From contig OY365810.1 in assembly GCA_959347315.1 (NCBI GenBank), positions 28,758,924 to 28,822,923 on the forward strand: a DNA stretch of 64,000 nucleotides. The letters are read 5' to 3'. The notes under the pieces are model-generated. The model made no database searches, had not been told where the DNA came from, and saw only the letters and a program-made list of their open reading frames with translations. Origin of the DNA: Bimastos eiseni (Eukaryota > Annelida > Clitellata > Crassiclitellata > Lumbricidae). The position numbers and the translations under genes are program-made. Shown one piece after another: positions 21,911-32,500 of the stretch (its first letter is position 1; every line of letters begins with the position of its first letter).

Positions 21911-21990
21911 CCTATATATATATATACATATATATAATATGTATATATATATAATATGTTATATATATATGTATATATATATAATATGCT
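21911..21990. repeat. TA-rich microsatellite
   Basis: Alternating TATATA and ATAATATG units. Confidence 0.9.
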
Positions 21991-22443
21991 ATATGCCCCA
22001 GCGGAGATCGCCGATATTTTATTGAACTCATTGAAGCCGATCTCGAATGGGAGTCGATCAGCAGAGCTATAGCGATGATGTTACTCATCGCGATCGCGAC
22101 ACCCGATTGTCCAATATAGACTATGAATATAGGCCTACACACAGTATACACATACACACACGTACATGTAATTCGATCTTCTGCAGAACAAAAGGCAGAG
22201 GACGCTTCGATCTGCATGGAACAGCTGGATAGGTGCATGGGCAATCCGGAAAAAGAGCGGCTGTTAGTTCCACGAGATTAAATAGATTTGCAGTCCAATA
22301 GGCTACAACAGTTGCTGTTAACCATGTTTGATCAAATTAGGCGAATTACGGCTTATACAATGTCCGAATTTTTCATTCACGCAAGGAATGTTTGATGAAA
22401 ATAATTCGGTTCAGGACGTCGGCTGTTCGCATGATCGAAGGAT

Positions 22444-25400
22444 ATGCTAATCAGGCGAACTTTCGAGATGTTCGTTCATTGCAACCTGACTTTCGACCGA
22501 CTAACCATTGCCGTCCTTTGTTTGTCTCTGCTTCTTTCCATTACCGTTGACTCTACATTTCCTCCGGCGAAGCAAGCCATTCGTCGCAATTCCTTGATGC
22601 TCAATAGCTTCCCTTATCACGATGACCGATTAGATCCAGGAGGCAGGACATCGCTTGGGTCAGAGGGTCATGGTGATGATGAGGATCGGCATCGCAAACT
22701 CGTCAACGAATTGCGAAGGAATGGACAGCGCAATATGACATTCCAACAAATTGTCTCAGCAGCGAAATATAACAGTGAAAATGTCGCCAAGAGGTTGAAC
22801 CTGCGCCATCAAGGTCAGGAACGACAACGGCTGCAGCAACATCATCATCAGCAGCAGCAGCAGCAACACCAACAACAGCAACGGAACTACACGCAACGAC
22901 AGCAACAACAACAGTTGTCGCCTAGTACAACCCGTGACGGGACGAGGCAACAGAGAGACACAGCTCCCTCCTCGTTTTCATTCTGTAGCCTTATTCCGCA
23001 GAATCCGGATCTTTCTCGGCTTCTGAGAAAACTGGCACAAAAGGGTGAAACGCATCTAATCGAATATAGCATCACGTTCCCCGAATACCGGACGAATCCA
23101 CTCGAAACGGACTGGACCACTGTCTCAAGGCCCAACGCCACCCCGACCTACGTCTACCAGGAAGCCAAGTGGCAAAGGGTGCTGTCCAACCAGGGAAAGG
23201 CTCTTCTGACGCTCGCTTTCAATTACGATGCTCTGTCTTTAGGGCTACTCAGGTACGGAGTAAAGAAGATGACCGTGCCCTTGTTAGACAGTCCTCCCAA
23301 ATGTTTCGCTGCTCAGAATAGTTCCCAAAGAATGGCCCTGACCTTGAACCTGCTCCTGAGGGACTTCGAGGAGGACGGAGGAAGTAGTGCAGATAGTGAC
23401 TCCGACGGACTGACAAATAATGAGAGCGATCTTTGGAAGGACGCAAGCAATTTCGTCTGTCGCCAGATAGTTCAAGATAGCGGAGGATTTGCCAAGTTCT
23501 CGCACGAGTGCTGCACTACGAGACATCACTCCGGCAGACGACGAACTGCATGCACCATCTCATCCCCAGACGACCTCATCACTTTTCTAAACATCTTTCT
23601 GGCTACGCTAGCAGTACTCTTCTTCTTTTTCGGGCCACTTCTTATACAGAAGCTGCTCTTCTCCGGCTCAACTGGAAGACCGGAGTACGTTGTGCCCCTC
23701 GAGCCTCACTTGCGGAAGACGATCCTCATTCGACGCGTTCCCTGTGAGGATGGCACGTCGTCAGCCAAGCGGAAGGAAATGAGACAGTTCGTTAAGTTTC
23801 GTGAGCTTGTCAAGGGTCTCAAATCCGAGCAAGTCATGCGTGTCACATTCAGAAGGTTGGACATACTCGTCGATAATCGGGAACTCATGTCAGAGGATGA
23901 GGTTCCAGTCGGCTTGCTTCGGTTTCTCTTAGACGCCTTCGTTCGGTGCAAGATCATTCGAATTGAACCGTTCCGGACATGTTGTGCTGAGAGTGTGATC
24001 GGCAGCTGGTCTCCATTCTTCCTGTGGTTCAGACTGAAAAGACACGAATCCGACTGCAACCGTGGTTGCAAGGAGATCTGTGCCTGGTCGTCCATCTTCC
24101 GTTGCTCCGGTGGCCTGCTTCTGATGGTCCTCATCATTCTTCCCTACTACGTCCGATTGGCCGCTTTCTACTGGTTCGAGAAGGAGGAGACGGAGGCCAG
24201 AAACGAGGCTCGTCGCAAACTCGGACTGCACTACAAACCCTGCGGATTCGACCTCCTCCAGTGGTTTACCCCTGGCCACTCGCTTATAGTCTCCATTCAC
24301 GTCGCTTTCTACGTATCCTACCTGCTTCTGTTTATGGTGAGGGCAGTGCACGCTTGGAGGGTCGATGACGTCATTCTGAGAAGCGTCACCGACATGCGAA
24401 AGCTGCGACGCAAGGAGTGCCTTCGCATGCTGTGCGCTCATCTAGTCCTGCCGTTCGAGAAGTTTGGCCTCTGTGGTGTCCTTGTGGCGGCCTTGTACTG
24501 GCCTCTGGCCTTGCCCTTCTGTCTTCTGGTGGCCTTGGTCTACTGCATTCCCACGCTATACCTAGTAGGACGTCTTCTTATCCCGTCTAGACCCAAATGC
24601 TTCCGCATGAGACCCATTCCGCTTCCGTCTGTCGAACTGAACCCCACAGACTGCAGCAGCCCCCTCCTCCTGTCCGAAGGCGCCACCTCCTTCAGCTCTT
24701 GCTTCCTACTCGACCGGATAAGCGTCGATAGAAGTCTGTCACCGAAGGGCAGCAGTATAGCGACCCAGACCCCACGTCCTCATCGCTCGTCCCGCTTTCC
24801 ATCACATAAATCTGTTGCCATGGCCTTTGCATCCACCCTTATTGCGTCGTTCATGACCGTCTGCATGCTTGCGATCCTGGCGATGTATTCGGAGACATTT
24901 GGGTTCGTCGTGGAGGTGGGAATCTTCGCGACCCTCGGTGCCATCGTCAACGCCAAACACACCATCTGCAACGTCATCTTCGTCTTCTGGGGCTGCGTCT
25001 ACGTCGTCGTACCTTACCGAGGTGTCTACTCCAGGTACGCGGAACTCAGTCGTTGCATATTCCGCTTTCTGAAGGAATCGCTCGGTGAACGCATCCAGTC
25101 GGCAAGTCTTCTCAGACACGAGAAGCAGAAGAACACGGCCTTCAAGTTCCTCGACACCCCCGCTGTGGTCTGCAGAAGCTCTACCATTTCCCCACAGAAT
25201 TCCCTGCAGCCAACTACAGCGGACAATGAACAAGACACACGGGCGAAGACAACAGAGGCAGGACATGACATACATAGGCAACCAATCGACCACACTGACA
25301 CGGAAGAAACCATCGAATACCGAGACGACAGATTGCACTGGAAGATCCGTTCGCTGGTCATGTTCGTTGACCGCAAAGACAAGCCTCGTATCCCGCGCGA

Positions 25401-26145
25401 GCTCTTCTGGAGGATCTGCGAGCTGGACCTGACGGGACATCCAGGTCCCGTGCGCCGAGCAATGGCGATAGCCACTGGGCAAGTGCTCGCCTCGCTCCTT
25501 TTCCTCCTCCTAATCTACGTCGTCGTACGGTTGTCGGCCGAGATGCAGCCGACGTCGACCGTCCAACAGGCACTGGTCGTCTTTGTCGTCGGATCAGCGC
25601 CTGTCGTCGCGCTCGTTGTTCGAGGACGATCGAAGCCACGCCTGAATGAATACTCGCTGACTGGAAACATCCGAAAGACGATACTCGAGCAGTACGAGCA
25701 CGCTTGGCCCGTTCAAGACCTCCGCTTCAGTCATTTCAAGGACGTTGATGACACAAAATATGGTGAACCCCTAGAAGAATTCCTTCAGGCGGAAGGTTGT
25801 CCACCAAGAGTTCAGAGGTCAGCCGCTCGAGGCCGCGCCAGTTACGATCCATCTCAGGTGGATTTGTTGATAACGATACGAGAAGACGACGAGTCGAGGC
25901 ATGGGGACATGGGGCCGTGTTCCCCGACGCCATCCGGAAGTCAAAACTCTGACGTTTTCCGAAACCCAGACGAAGACATTGCACGAGAGGGATTGCCGCT
26001 GAGGCTCCTTGGAAACCGAGCCACGAGGTGTACCAGCGATCCAACGGCTGATTCACATAATCCCAATCTGCTGTTTCCTGGCCTCAGCTGCCATGACGTA
26101 ACAGTCCAGAGAGACGGAACAGTCGACCGAGAAGACGCTGCCTGA
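22444..26145 (+). CDS. Orphan multi-pass membrane protein, 1233 aa, single exon
   Basis: One uninterrupted frame, unlike its split neighbours, and visibly richer in G+C. I do not recognise the family. Residues 18-36 are a hydrophobic signal or anchor. Residues 125-160 are Gln/His-rich. Residues 175-372 form a likely ectodomain with Cys at 181, 287, 339, 356, 357 and 370 and several N-glycosylation sequons (for example NAT at 231, NSS at 292). Membrane spans are suggested near 378-401, 556-577, 613-633, 673-713 (two), 791-815, 819-857 (two), 1005-1028 and 1041-1061. The loop 405-530 is conserved-looking and basic (RKEMRQFVKFRELVKGLKSE). The C-terminal 170 residues are polar and probably cytosolic. 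The start at 22444 has G at -3. An upstream ATG at 22431 in another frame overlaps it. Long antisense frames are shadows. A retrocopied or invertebrate-specific gene is possible. Confidence 0.85.
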   Translation: MLIRRTFEMFVHCNLTFDRLTIAVLCLSLLLSITVDSTFPPAKQAIRRNSLMLNSFPYHDDRLDPGGRTSLGSEGHGDDEDRHRKLVNELRRNGQRNMTFQQIVSAAKYNSENVAKRLNLRHQGQERQRLQQHHHQQQQQQHQQQQRNYTQRQQQQQLSPSTTRDGTRQQRDTAPSSFSFCSLIPQNPDLSRLLRKLAQKGETHLIEYSITFPEYRTNPLETDWTTVSRPNATPTYVYQEAKWQRVLSNQGKALLTLAFNYDALSLGLLRYGVKKMTVPLLDSPPKCFAAQNSSQRMALTLNLLLRDFEEDGGSSADSDSDGLTNNESDLWKDASNFVCRQIVQDSGGFAKFSHECCTTRHHSGRRRTACTISSPDDLITFLNIFLATLAVLFFFFGPLLIQKLLFSGSTGRPEYVVPLEPHLRKTILIRRVPCEDGTSSAKRKEMRQFVKFRELVKGLKSEQVMRVTFRRLDILVDNRELMSEDEVPVGLLRFLLDAFVRCKIIRIEPFRTCCAESVIGSWSPFFLWFRLKRHESDCNRGCKEICAWSSIFRCSGGLLLMVLIILPYYVRLAAFYWFEKEETEARNEARRKLGLHYKPCGFDLLQWFTPGHSLIVSIHVAFYVSYLLLFMVRAVHAWRVDDVILRSVTDMRKLRRKECLRMLCAHLVLPFEKFGLCGVLVAALYWPLALPFCLLVALVYCIPTLYLVGRLLIPSRPKCFRMRPIPLPSVELNPTDCSSPLLLSEGATSFSSCFLLDRISVDRSLSPKGSSIATQTPRPHRSSRFPSHKSVAMAFASTLIASFMTVCMLAILAMYSETFGFVVEVGIFATLGAIVNAKHTICNVIFVFWGCVYVVVPYRGVYSRYAELSRCIFRFLKESLGERIQSASLLRHEKQKNTAFKFLDTPAVVCRSSTISPQNSLQPTTADNEQDTRAKTTEAGHDIHRQPIDHTDTEETIEYRDDRLHWKIRSLVMFVDRKDKPRIPRELFWRICELDLTGHPGPVRRAMAIATGQVLASLLFLLLIYVVVRLSAEMQPTSTVQQALVVFVVGSAPVVALVVRGRSKPRLNEYSLTGNIRKTILEQYEHAWPVQDLRFSHFKDVDDTKYGEPLEEFLQAEGCPPRVQRSAARGRASYDPSQVDLLITIREDDESRHGDMGPCSPTPSGSQNSDVFRNPDEDIAREGLPLRLLGNRATRCTSDPTADSHNPNLLFPGLSCHDVTVQRDGTVDREDAA

Positions 26146-26351
26146 AAATCTATGTAAGGAAATGACGGCAATTTATCAGACCCAAGGATTTGAGGCCATA
26201 CACCGTGTGCAAATGGTGAACTGCGAACAAAGCAGTGTTTGTAACCCATGCATGTTTCTGTTGTATGTCCGTGCGACGGACAGGTCAAAAGGATGGCATG
26301 CAAGTTGGGCCGAGGGTTACTAAATCATCATTATTTAGGTAATATTGAAAC

Positions 26352-26412
26352 AGCCCGTGAATAAGCTGGTACCCGCAACATCATCTTTTGAGTGGCAGAA
26401 ATTTCGAGATTA
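26352..26412. repeat. Short repeat tail shared with 42078-42150 and 55140-55215
   Basis: CGTGAATAAGCTGGTACC followed by GAGTGGCAGAAATTTCGAGA. Two other places in the window carry the same GTGAAT...CTGGTG.C...TTTAGAAATTT pattern. It resembles a LINE/SINE 3' tail, but the class is uncertain. Confidence 0.4.
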
Positions 26413-26664
26413 TAAACCGTGCCAATAGCGCCCCACTAGTTGGATGCTGTCACATAAAACTCGATTAGTATACGCATAAGCTCTACAATGGGGAACCATC
26501 AGCAGAATGAATGATTGAATCGACCACATGATGGGGCGTTTGGTTTGGACAGCATGAGGTACAGGAATGACTTACCATACACTGAAGCAAAGTGAATGAG
26601 CTAACTAATCTCTCTTAGGGTATCTCAGGATCGAACCTGTGCCATATAATACATCGTCCTCCCA

Positions 26665-27133
26665 TCGGAGGCGTAGCTACAATATTTTGAGCTCGGGACG
26701 AAATATGAAATTGGTAACCTCTGCTCTTTTATAAATATCACATCTTAAAACTACATCGAATTGCAGTCTAAATTTTAATAAAATGAAATGTATAAAAAAT
26801 ACAGACTTACTGTTTAGTATACTTAACTAATGTAAATCAATATATGATTGAGTTTTAAAAAGTGAATAAATTAAAATTATACATGGTACACCTTACTGCT
26901 CGATGGGGCACCAACAATTATGTCTGACAACTGGTTTGTAAGTAATGAGTATACAACTGGATACTTTGGGTGCCAAAGTGAAATCTAATAAATTTATTTG
27001 GGATAAATCAGCAATAATTGAATCAAATAAGAGTAAAATTATTAATTTTGACACTCATTTTGGTGCCCATTTCCTTGGCACTCGAGGACATAGATGTCCC
27101 TCTTGGCACCCCCATAACTACACCTCTGCCCCC
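26665..27133. mobile_element. Non-autonomous DNA transposon, GGAGGCGTAGCTA termini
   Basis: Left end GGAGGCGTAGCTAC, right end the complement, AGAGGTGTAGTTATGGGGGT. AT-rich filler without coding content lies between. GAGGCGTAGC-type ends are common on hAT-like MITEs. The flanks share CCCAT but I see no exact 8-bp duplication. Confidence 0.5.
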
Positions 27134-27730
27134 ATCAAGCTTTAGATGCAAACTGATTAGCCCACATGCTATTCATCCATCTGTTCACTAAACTCATACA
27201 TTCATGATTCATCCCACCCATTGTTCTATCCACCCAGCCTTCTTTCCTTCCACTTTTCCGTCAGCTCCACAATTTCACTAACCGCTCCGACATATGCGCC
27301 AATAAAGTCAACAACCGTGCCTTTTGAGAAATCAAGAGAAATCGATTCTGCCACACCGGACACCACACATACAATTTTTTACGTACACAATCAACCTACA
27401 TATACAGGAAATCATGCAACAGGCATTGGAAGCAACGCATTATGTGCATATGCATTAAACTTGCTATTTATATGGGTATTAGCCTCTTTGTGTGTGTGTG
27501 TGTGTGTCTGTGACCCACTGTGTGTTTGTGTACAATTGTGTCTGGGTGCATAGGCTTATGCATGCATGTGCAACTGTGCATGTGTGTATTGAGTGATCAA
27601 TAATGCATGTGCACTGGCCATGAGGGCATTTTGATATCGGGTAGGTTTGTCACACGGGAAAACAAGCAGTGACAGCAGAACGCTCATGCTGAAGTGTCTT
27701 TGCAGACTAATACAGGGAGAGACATGGAGA

Positions 27731-27777
27731 GGAGGAGGAGGAAGAGGAGGAGGAGGAGGAGGAGGAGGAGGAGGAGC
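27731..27777. repeat. (GGA)n microsatellite
   Basis: Purine run of GGA/GAA triplets ending AGGAGCC. Confidence 0.95.
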
Positions 27778-28670
27778 CTAGAGGACAAGGCCCTCATATC
27801 AACAGCTGCACAAACAGGATTAAATAGTCATATGACAACAATGCAGCAGAGTTTAATATGCACTTACGACATCCTCTATGCAATGGAACAACAATTCCCA
27901 AGAGTTTAATTAGCCAAAAAACAACAAACAGCTTGCCACACTTCCACAGACCTAAATAATGTAAATTATGCAAGTCTCTGAAATTTCATATTGTTTGGTA
28001 AAATCCTGGGTCAAGGGTCAACCGAGGAAACGGTGTCGCATAGCAGTGGAAATCGTCGGTTATTGCTATTGAAATAATATTCCAGCGTCAATGATTTAGG
28101 CCACACTAGACGACAATGCCGATACAGCATAAAAGATGTACAGACATTAATCTTACTTAACGAGCTAGATTAGCAAAACACCAAGTCTTTCATGAGCATA
28201 AAGTGCACGATGCACCTTATTTGTCATCGAACTTGAATTGGTCAAGAGTTAATACTGTGTCAATGATTAATCTTGGAGTGACATATACTATAAACTTAAC
28301 TAAGCAAATGCAAAAGGTAAGGCATCCAAACAGTTACAGTTACTATACTTTAACATAGACGTCAGATGCGCTAAATAAAATATGTTATATCGTGTGTTTG
28401 GCAGTTAGTCATGCAACAGCAGAAGCCTGTGGTTGCCAGAAAAACAATCCTTTAATTGAAGAATCTTTTCATAGGCACTGCCAATGGTGATTCAAATTCC
28501 ACTATCCATAGTGAAAGGTCACAGAATGATGACTTTGTCACTCAAGAAGAACAAACTATATCAACACAATATAGTTGACTATTAAAACAACCGAGTTCAC
28601 TGTTGTAAACGACAGCCATATCCTAGATACTCTAGTGATGCCATTGTTTCCAAGACACTACATCCATGAC

Positions 28671-28695
28671 ACCATCATCATCATCATCATCATCA
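28671..28695. repeat. (ATC)n microsatellite
   Basis: ATCATC triplets, about eight units. Confidence 0.95.
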
Positions 28696-29529
28696 TGGTG
28701 CAGTACCCTGTCATAGTCTATCAGGCAGAATGGTTATCGTGACATGACGATTCTCCCATCGAAAGACCTTTGGTGACGTTATCTACAAATATTCAGAAAC
28801 TCAGATTCAATAAAGTATTCTTTATGAAGAGAAATGATTAACTAAAACAACCGCATTTCATAATGATAATAAAATCATGAACATTTTCTCTCAAGTAAAT
28901 TCAGCACAAGATCAACCATAAGCATTTTACTAGTATCTGTTGGAACTCTGTAGCTCTTCAAAATATAGAAATACCTTTTTTACGGGCTGACCGCTCTCGC
29001 CACTTATATTAAAAGTATTTTCCAGGTATACCAAGGTCACCATTAATGTCGAGTGCTCGAGAGGTTACAAATGCATAAAATGTCGCACAATTTTAAGCAA
29101 TGCCTCAACCACCTATACAGCAAACCACGTTTAGGGCCCAAAAGTAAAACAAATATGAGCATTGACAATGGTTTAGTGGAGACAGACGATGACAAATAAA
29201 TCATTATTTCCTGTAGTCCATGGTTTTACGTTGCTCTGGATGCTGGAACAAGACCAACAACTTTTCCTCTGCTAAGCAAAATTTTGGGTTATCAGTTTAA
29301 TCATAAAAGAACCAATTTACATTTAAAGCCAATGATGTTGGAACAAACAAAAGAACCTTTACAAGACAACCAACATATCATGTTAATCAGTATTTTTAAG
29401 TATTTTTATTGTAGGTCAGTGATCATTATCTAATTACATCAACATCAACAACGCCTTTTACCATTTTTTTTCTACACAAAAATTCCGAAGCTGAGAATTA
29501 TTTATATTAATAATAAATAATCTACTTAC

Positions 29530-29598
29530 AAGATTAGTATCAGCAATAAATGATAAATCATGGAGCATTTCATCGATGAAATCGTCCGATATTAAGAC
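29530..29598 (-). CDS. SUFU: SUFU exon 11
   Basis: Encodes VLISDDFIDEMLHDLSFIAD then TNL, the helix that follows GPWLQ in SUFU. Acceptor GATTTTAG, donor GTAAGT, phase 0 at both ends. At least one short exon must follow to supply the final strand and stop. Confidence 0.85.
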
Positions 29599-32500
29599 CT
29601 AAAATCAACACAAAGTGAAGTTATAAATAACATCATAATTAATTAAAACGACATTACTGCGAGATGGAAAATGAAACCAAACTAAATAAGATATAATTCA
29701 CAAATTATAAACATTATTCACTAAGTTCCATAGTGCCAGTGCTTATGCTTTTGCAGAATGCATCAGCCAATGGCACACCAAAGACAAGACAACATCATAT
29801 GCCAGCATACAACAGATCAGTCCCCAATGCAAAATGAAAGTATACGATGGACAAGCAATTTGAAAAGATAAGTCATAAGTAGAAAATGAAATAACACTAG
29901 CGACTGGTAGCCATTTGCTTAAAGTGTAATCGACGAATCGTCTTCATTTTTAGTCTCAGCTTATGACAGAGACTGGTGGCCAGTCTGCTCCTTCATCACC
30001 TCATCTTCCCACAGACAGTGTACTCATCACAGCTGAGTGGGTTGGGAAGCTAGACTGTTAACTGAGAGGTTAGGAGTTCAAATCTCTATCAAAGCCGAAA
30101 TATGTGTTGCAATTAAATCACACTTGTTTCTAACGGTCAGTTCGCTTGTTAAATGGTGACACATGCTTTTAAAGACAGATATATTGTAAAGCATCGATAA
30201 ACTGTGTATCTAGATTCACAGTAAAGAAGACACACAGCAGAAACAAATTCAACTACAGATCCATCGGTAAGAATGGTGTTTCAATGCCACATGATGAGAG
30301 ACATTGTTGTATTTTCATTCTTACCTGTAGCCAAGGACCATGTGCTGCAAAGGGATTCTGCTCTGTTGCGATTGAACCGACGACACTCGACGACACGAGT
30401 GTGATGGCAGCTTCATTAAGGACGCTCTTGAAGGTGAAATGCCGGCCATGCTTCAGTCGTCCACTACAATCAAAGACAACCAACCCATCACAACCCCTCA
30501 GCACAAACACAAAAAGCGTGTAAACATGGACAACACACAACCAGAGGGTTGTAAGACCAACACTGTAATTAGTTGTTTGACCAGTCATGAATACATGCAT
30601 TGCAATAACAACCACCTCTCACTTTAAAACAAACAATTAACGAAACTTGGTTCAGAGACTCTGAATATAACCCAATCTGTCAATTATGGAAGGGGATCCA
30701 TTGGTTTAGCTTCATTTGTTCACTTGAATTCGCCACGAGTGACCCTTTTAGGTCTCTGTGTATTGCTTTGCTAACTGATAAAATGGAAGGTCTTAATGAC
30801 ATTAACAGCATATGTGTTAGCATAGTTCTACTCTTGAAGTGGTGCCACATAAATGGTCAATTGAAATTTGATTAATTACCAAGTCAGTCATGAAATTAAT
30901 GTGTGAAATGCATATCACTGATGCTGATAGAGGTGTATAATAATTAAATGAAACAATTGACTCATCAATGGCATGGCGTACCTAGAAGAACAGCTGTCAC
31001 AATGGCTATTGTCATCTTAGCCAGCCACTGAGAAGTCCAGTACTCTATTCCCTTGGCAACATTCAACAGTAACCAAGTAAACCATAACAACAGGAAGTTC
31101 AGAATTCAGAATAGGAGAAACTAATCCACATTGCTTGCATACCCAGTACATGAGACACCGTGTCACGTCACGTAATAACGACTCAGAATTATCACGATAC
31201 CATTTTTTGAGGTTGCTTAAAAGGTGCAAAATAAAGAGTCTAGATAAAGCTCTATCACGTCAAAGTGCTTCCCAGAAAGGTCCCAAATAAGTCAGGAATT
31301 GGTGTCGTGAGGAGGAGCACAATGAACTAGTGGCCAAACACCACACTGACATGCATCTGTTATGTTTGTGACCACTGACCACATGACCTTGCTGAAGAAA
31401 TATTAAATAGAACTTGCCTCACCTAATCGACACAAGCAAATACATTACACAAGCCACAAAATCTTCAGTTTCAATGCAGAAATGAATGTTAATAACTCTA
31501 TAGTCAACAAATACTTGCACTGACAGACTTACCGAAGAGCCAATGGTAACATGGCACCAGTTTCTAAGTTGAGTTTGATGTGAACTGCTTCAAATGTCTG
31601 GGTTCGCACGAGATCTGATGGAACCTCGCTACTCGTCGAGCTGTCAAATGACCCTTTTCGAGCGGCCGTTTTGTGTCTGCGGTGAAACAATGGCCATGAT
31701 AATATTATATAGGAAGCAAATGTAAGATAATGGAATCTTTGAAAATTTATCATCACCCATCAACAAGACCAGCTGAGACTAGCAAATCTACTGGGGCTAA
31801 AACTCTGACCATGAAAGAGCACACAAAAAACTATGGACCTCAGCACTTGGTGTCTGTCTAACTCAGAGACCAATGAGATTAAATTTCAGGCCAAATGCTT
31901 AAAAAAGGCAGGGACTTCATAAATTGATGTTTACTACCTGTGCAGCCTAAGCAAACCATGTAACAAAAGCAGCTTCATTTTGTCAACAGCACAATCACAA
32001 ATAGTGATCATCTATCTGAAAGTGTCCTTTTGATACCCACTGGTGTAAATGACTGTATGGTCATTAAACTGTTGGCAAAAATCGATAGTTTCCTTCAGCT
32101 AAGTTCAAATTAGTTCATTTTCAAGGTGCAATTTCAAACAATGCAAAAAGCATAAAAATCTATAGGAACACAATGTTATCTTCAAGTCTCTAAAAAGGTA
32201 GCAAATTTCAACAAATACATTCTTGAATCCCAACCCATAAAAGTGCATCTGAAAGAACTGCAATTAAATCAGTTATTATTCCAAACACCTCTATAAAGGC
32301 AAATTTAAAATGTCTATAACAATGATGAAAACAACACTGAATCAAGCACATAATGCTTAGAATAATAATCTACATAATCATTAATCAATATTAAACATTC
32401 ATAAATCTGAGAACATTAAATATACTAACTCGTTAGCTTCCAACTGACTTTCGTTCTGTTTGGATTTTATTGAAGGCAGAACAGGAAGTGTATTAACAAG

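Larger units (their letters stand above)
19794..22443. promoter_or_regulatory. Divergent intergenic region between FAM193 and the orphan membrane gene
   Basis: 2.65 kb separates two genes transcribed away from each other, so both promoters should lie here. I see no convincing TATA box with correct placement. Contents: a deleted mariner-like element (20787-21424), GT- and TA-rich microsatellites (21513-21990), and non-repetitive DNA at both gene-proximal ends. The assignment as a regulatory region is inferred from gene orientation only. Confidence 0.45.
26146..29529. other. Tail-to-tail intergenic region and probable SUFU 3' end
   Basis: Lies between the 3' ends of two convergent genes. It contains a terminal-repeat element (26665-27133), a LINE/SINE-like tail (26352-26412), a GT microsatellite (27489-27508), a GGA run (27731-27777) and an ATC run (28671-28695). 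The last SUFU exon and both polyadenylation sites should be here. AATAAA hexamers occur at 26777 and 26865, the first inside the repeat. I could not place the SUFU stop codon. Confidence 0.5.

Noticed and set aside
23706..25482. Long minus-strand open frames (143 to 226 codons) within 22444-26145
   Set aside because: They are antisense to the 1233-codon gene, arise from its G+C-rich codon use, and have no protein-like motif.
26600..26650. tRNA gene at GGTTCGATCCTG (minus strand)
   Set aside because: Only a B-box-like motif. No cloverleaf or A box at the right distance, so at best a SINE scrap.
28040..28110. Last SUFU exon with VWPKSLTLEY
   Set aside because: Pattern is suggestive but the acceptor phase does not fit exon 11 and the frame runs into unrelated sequence.
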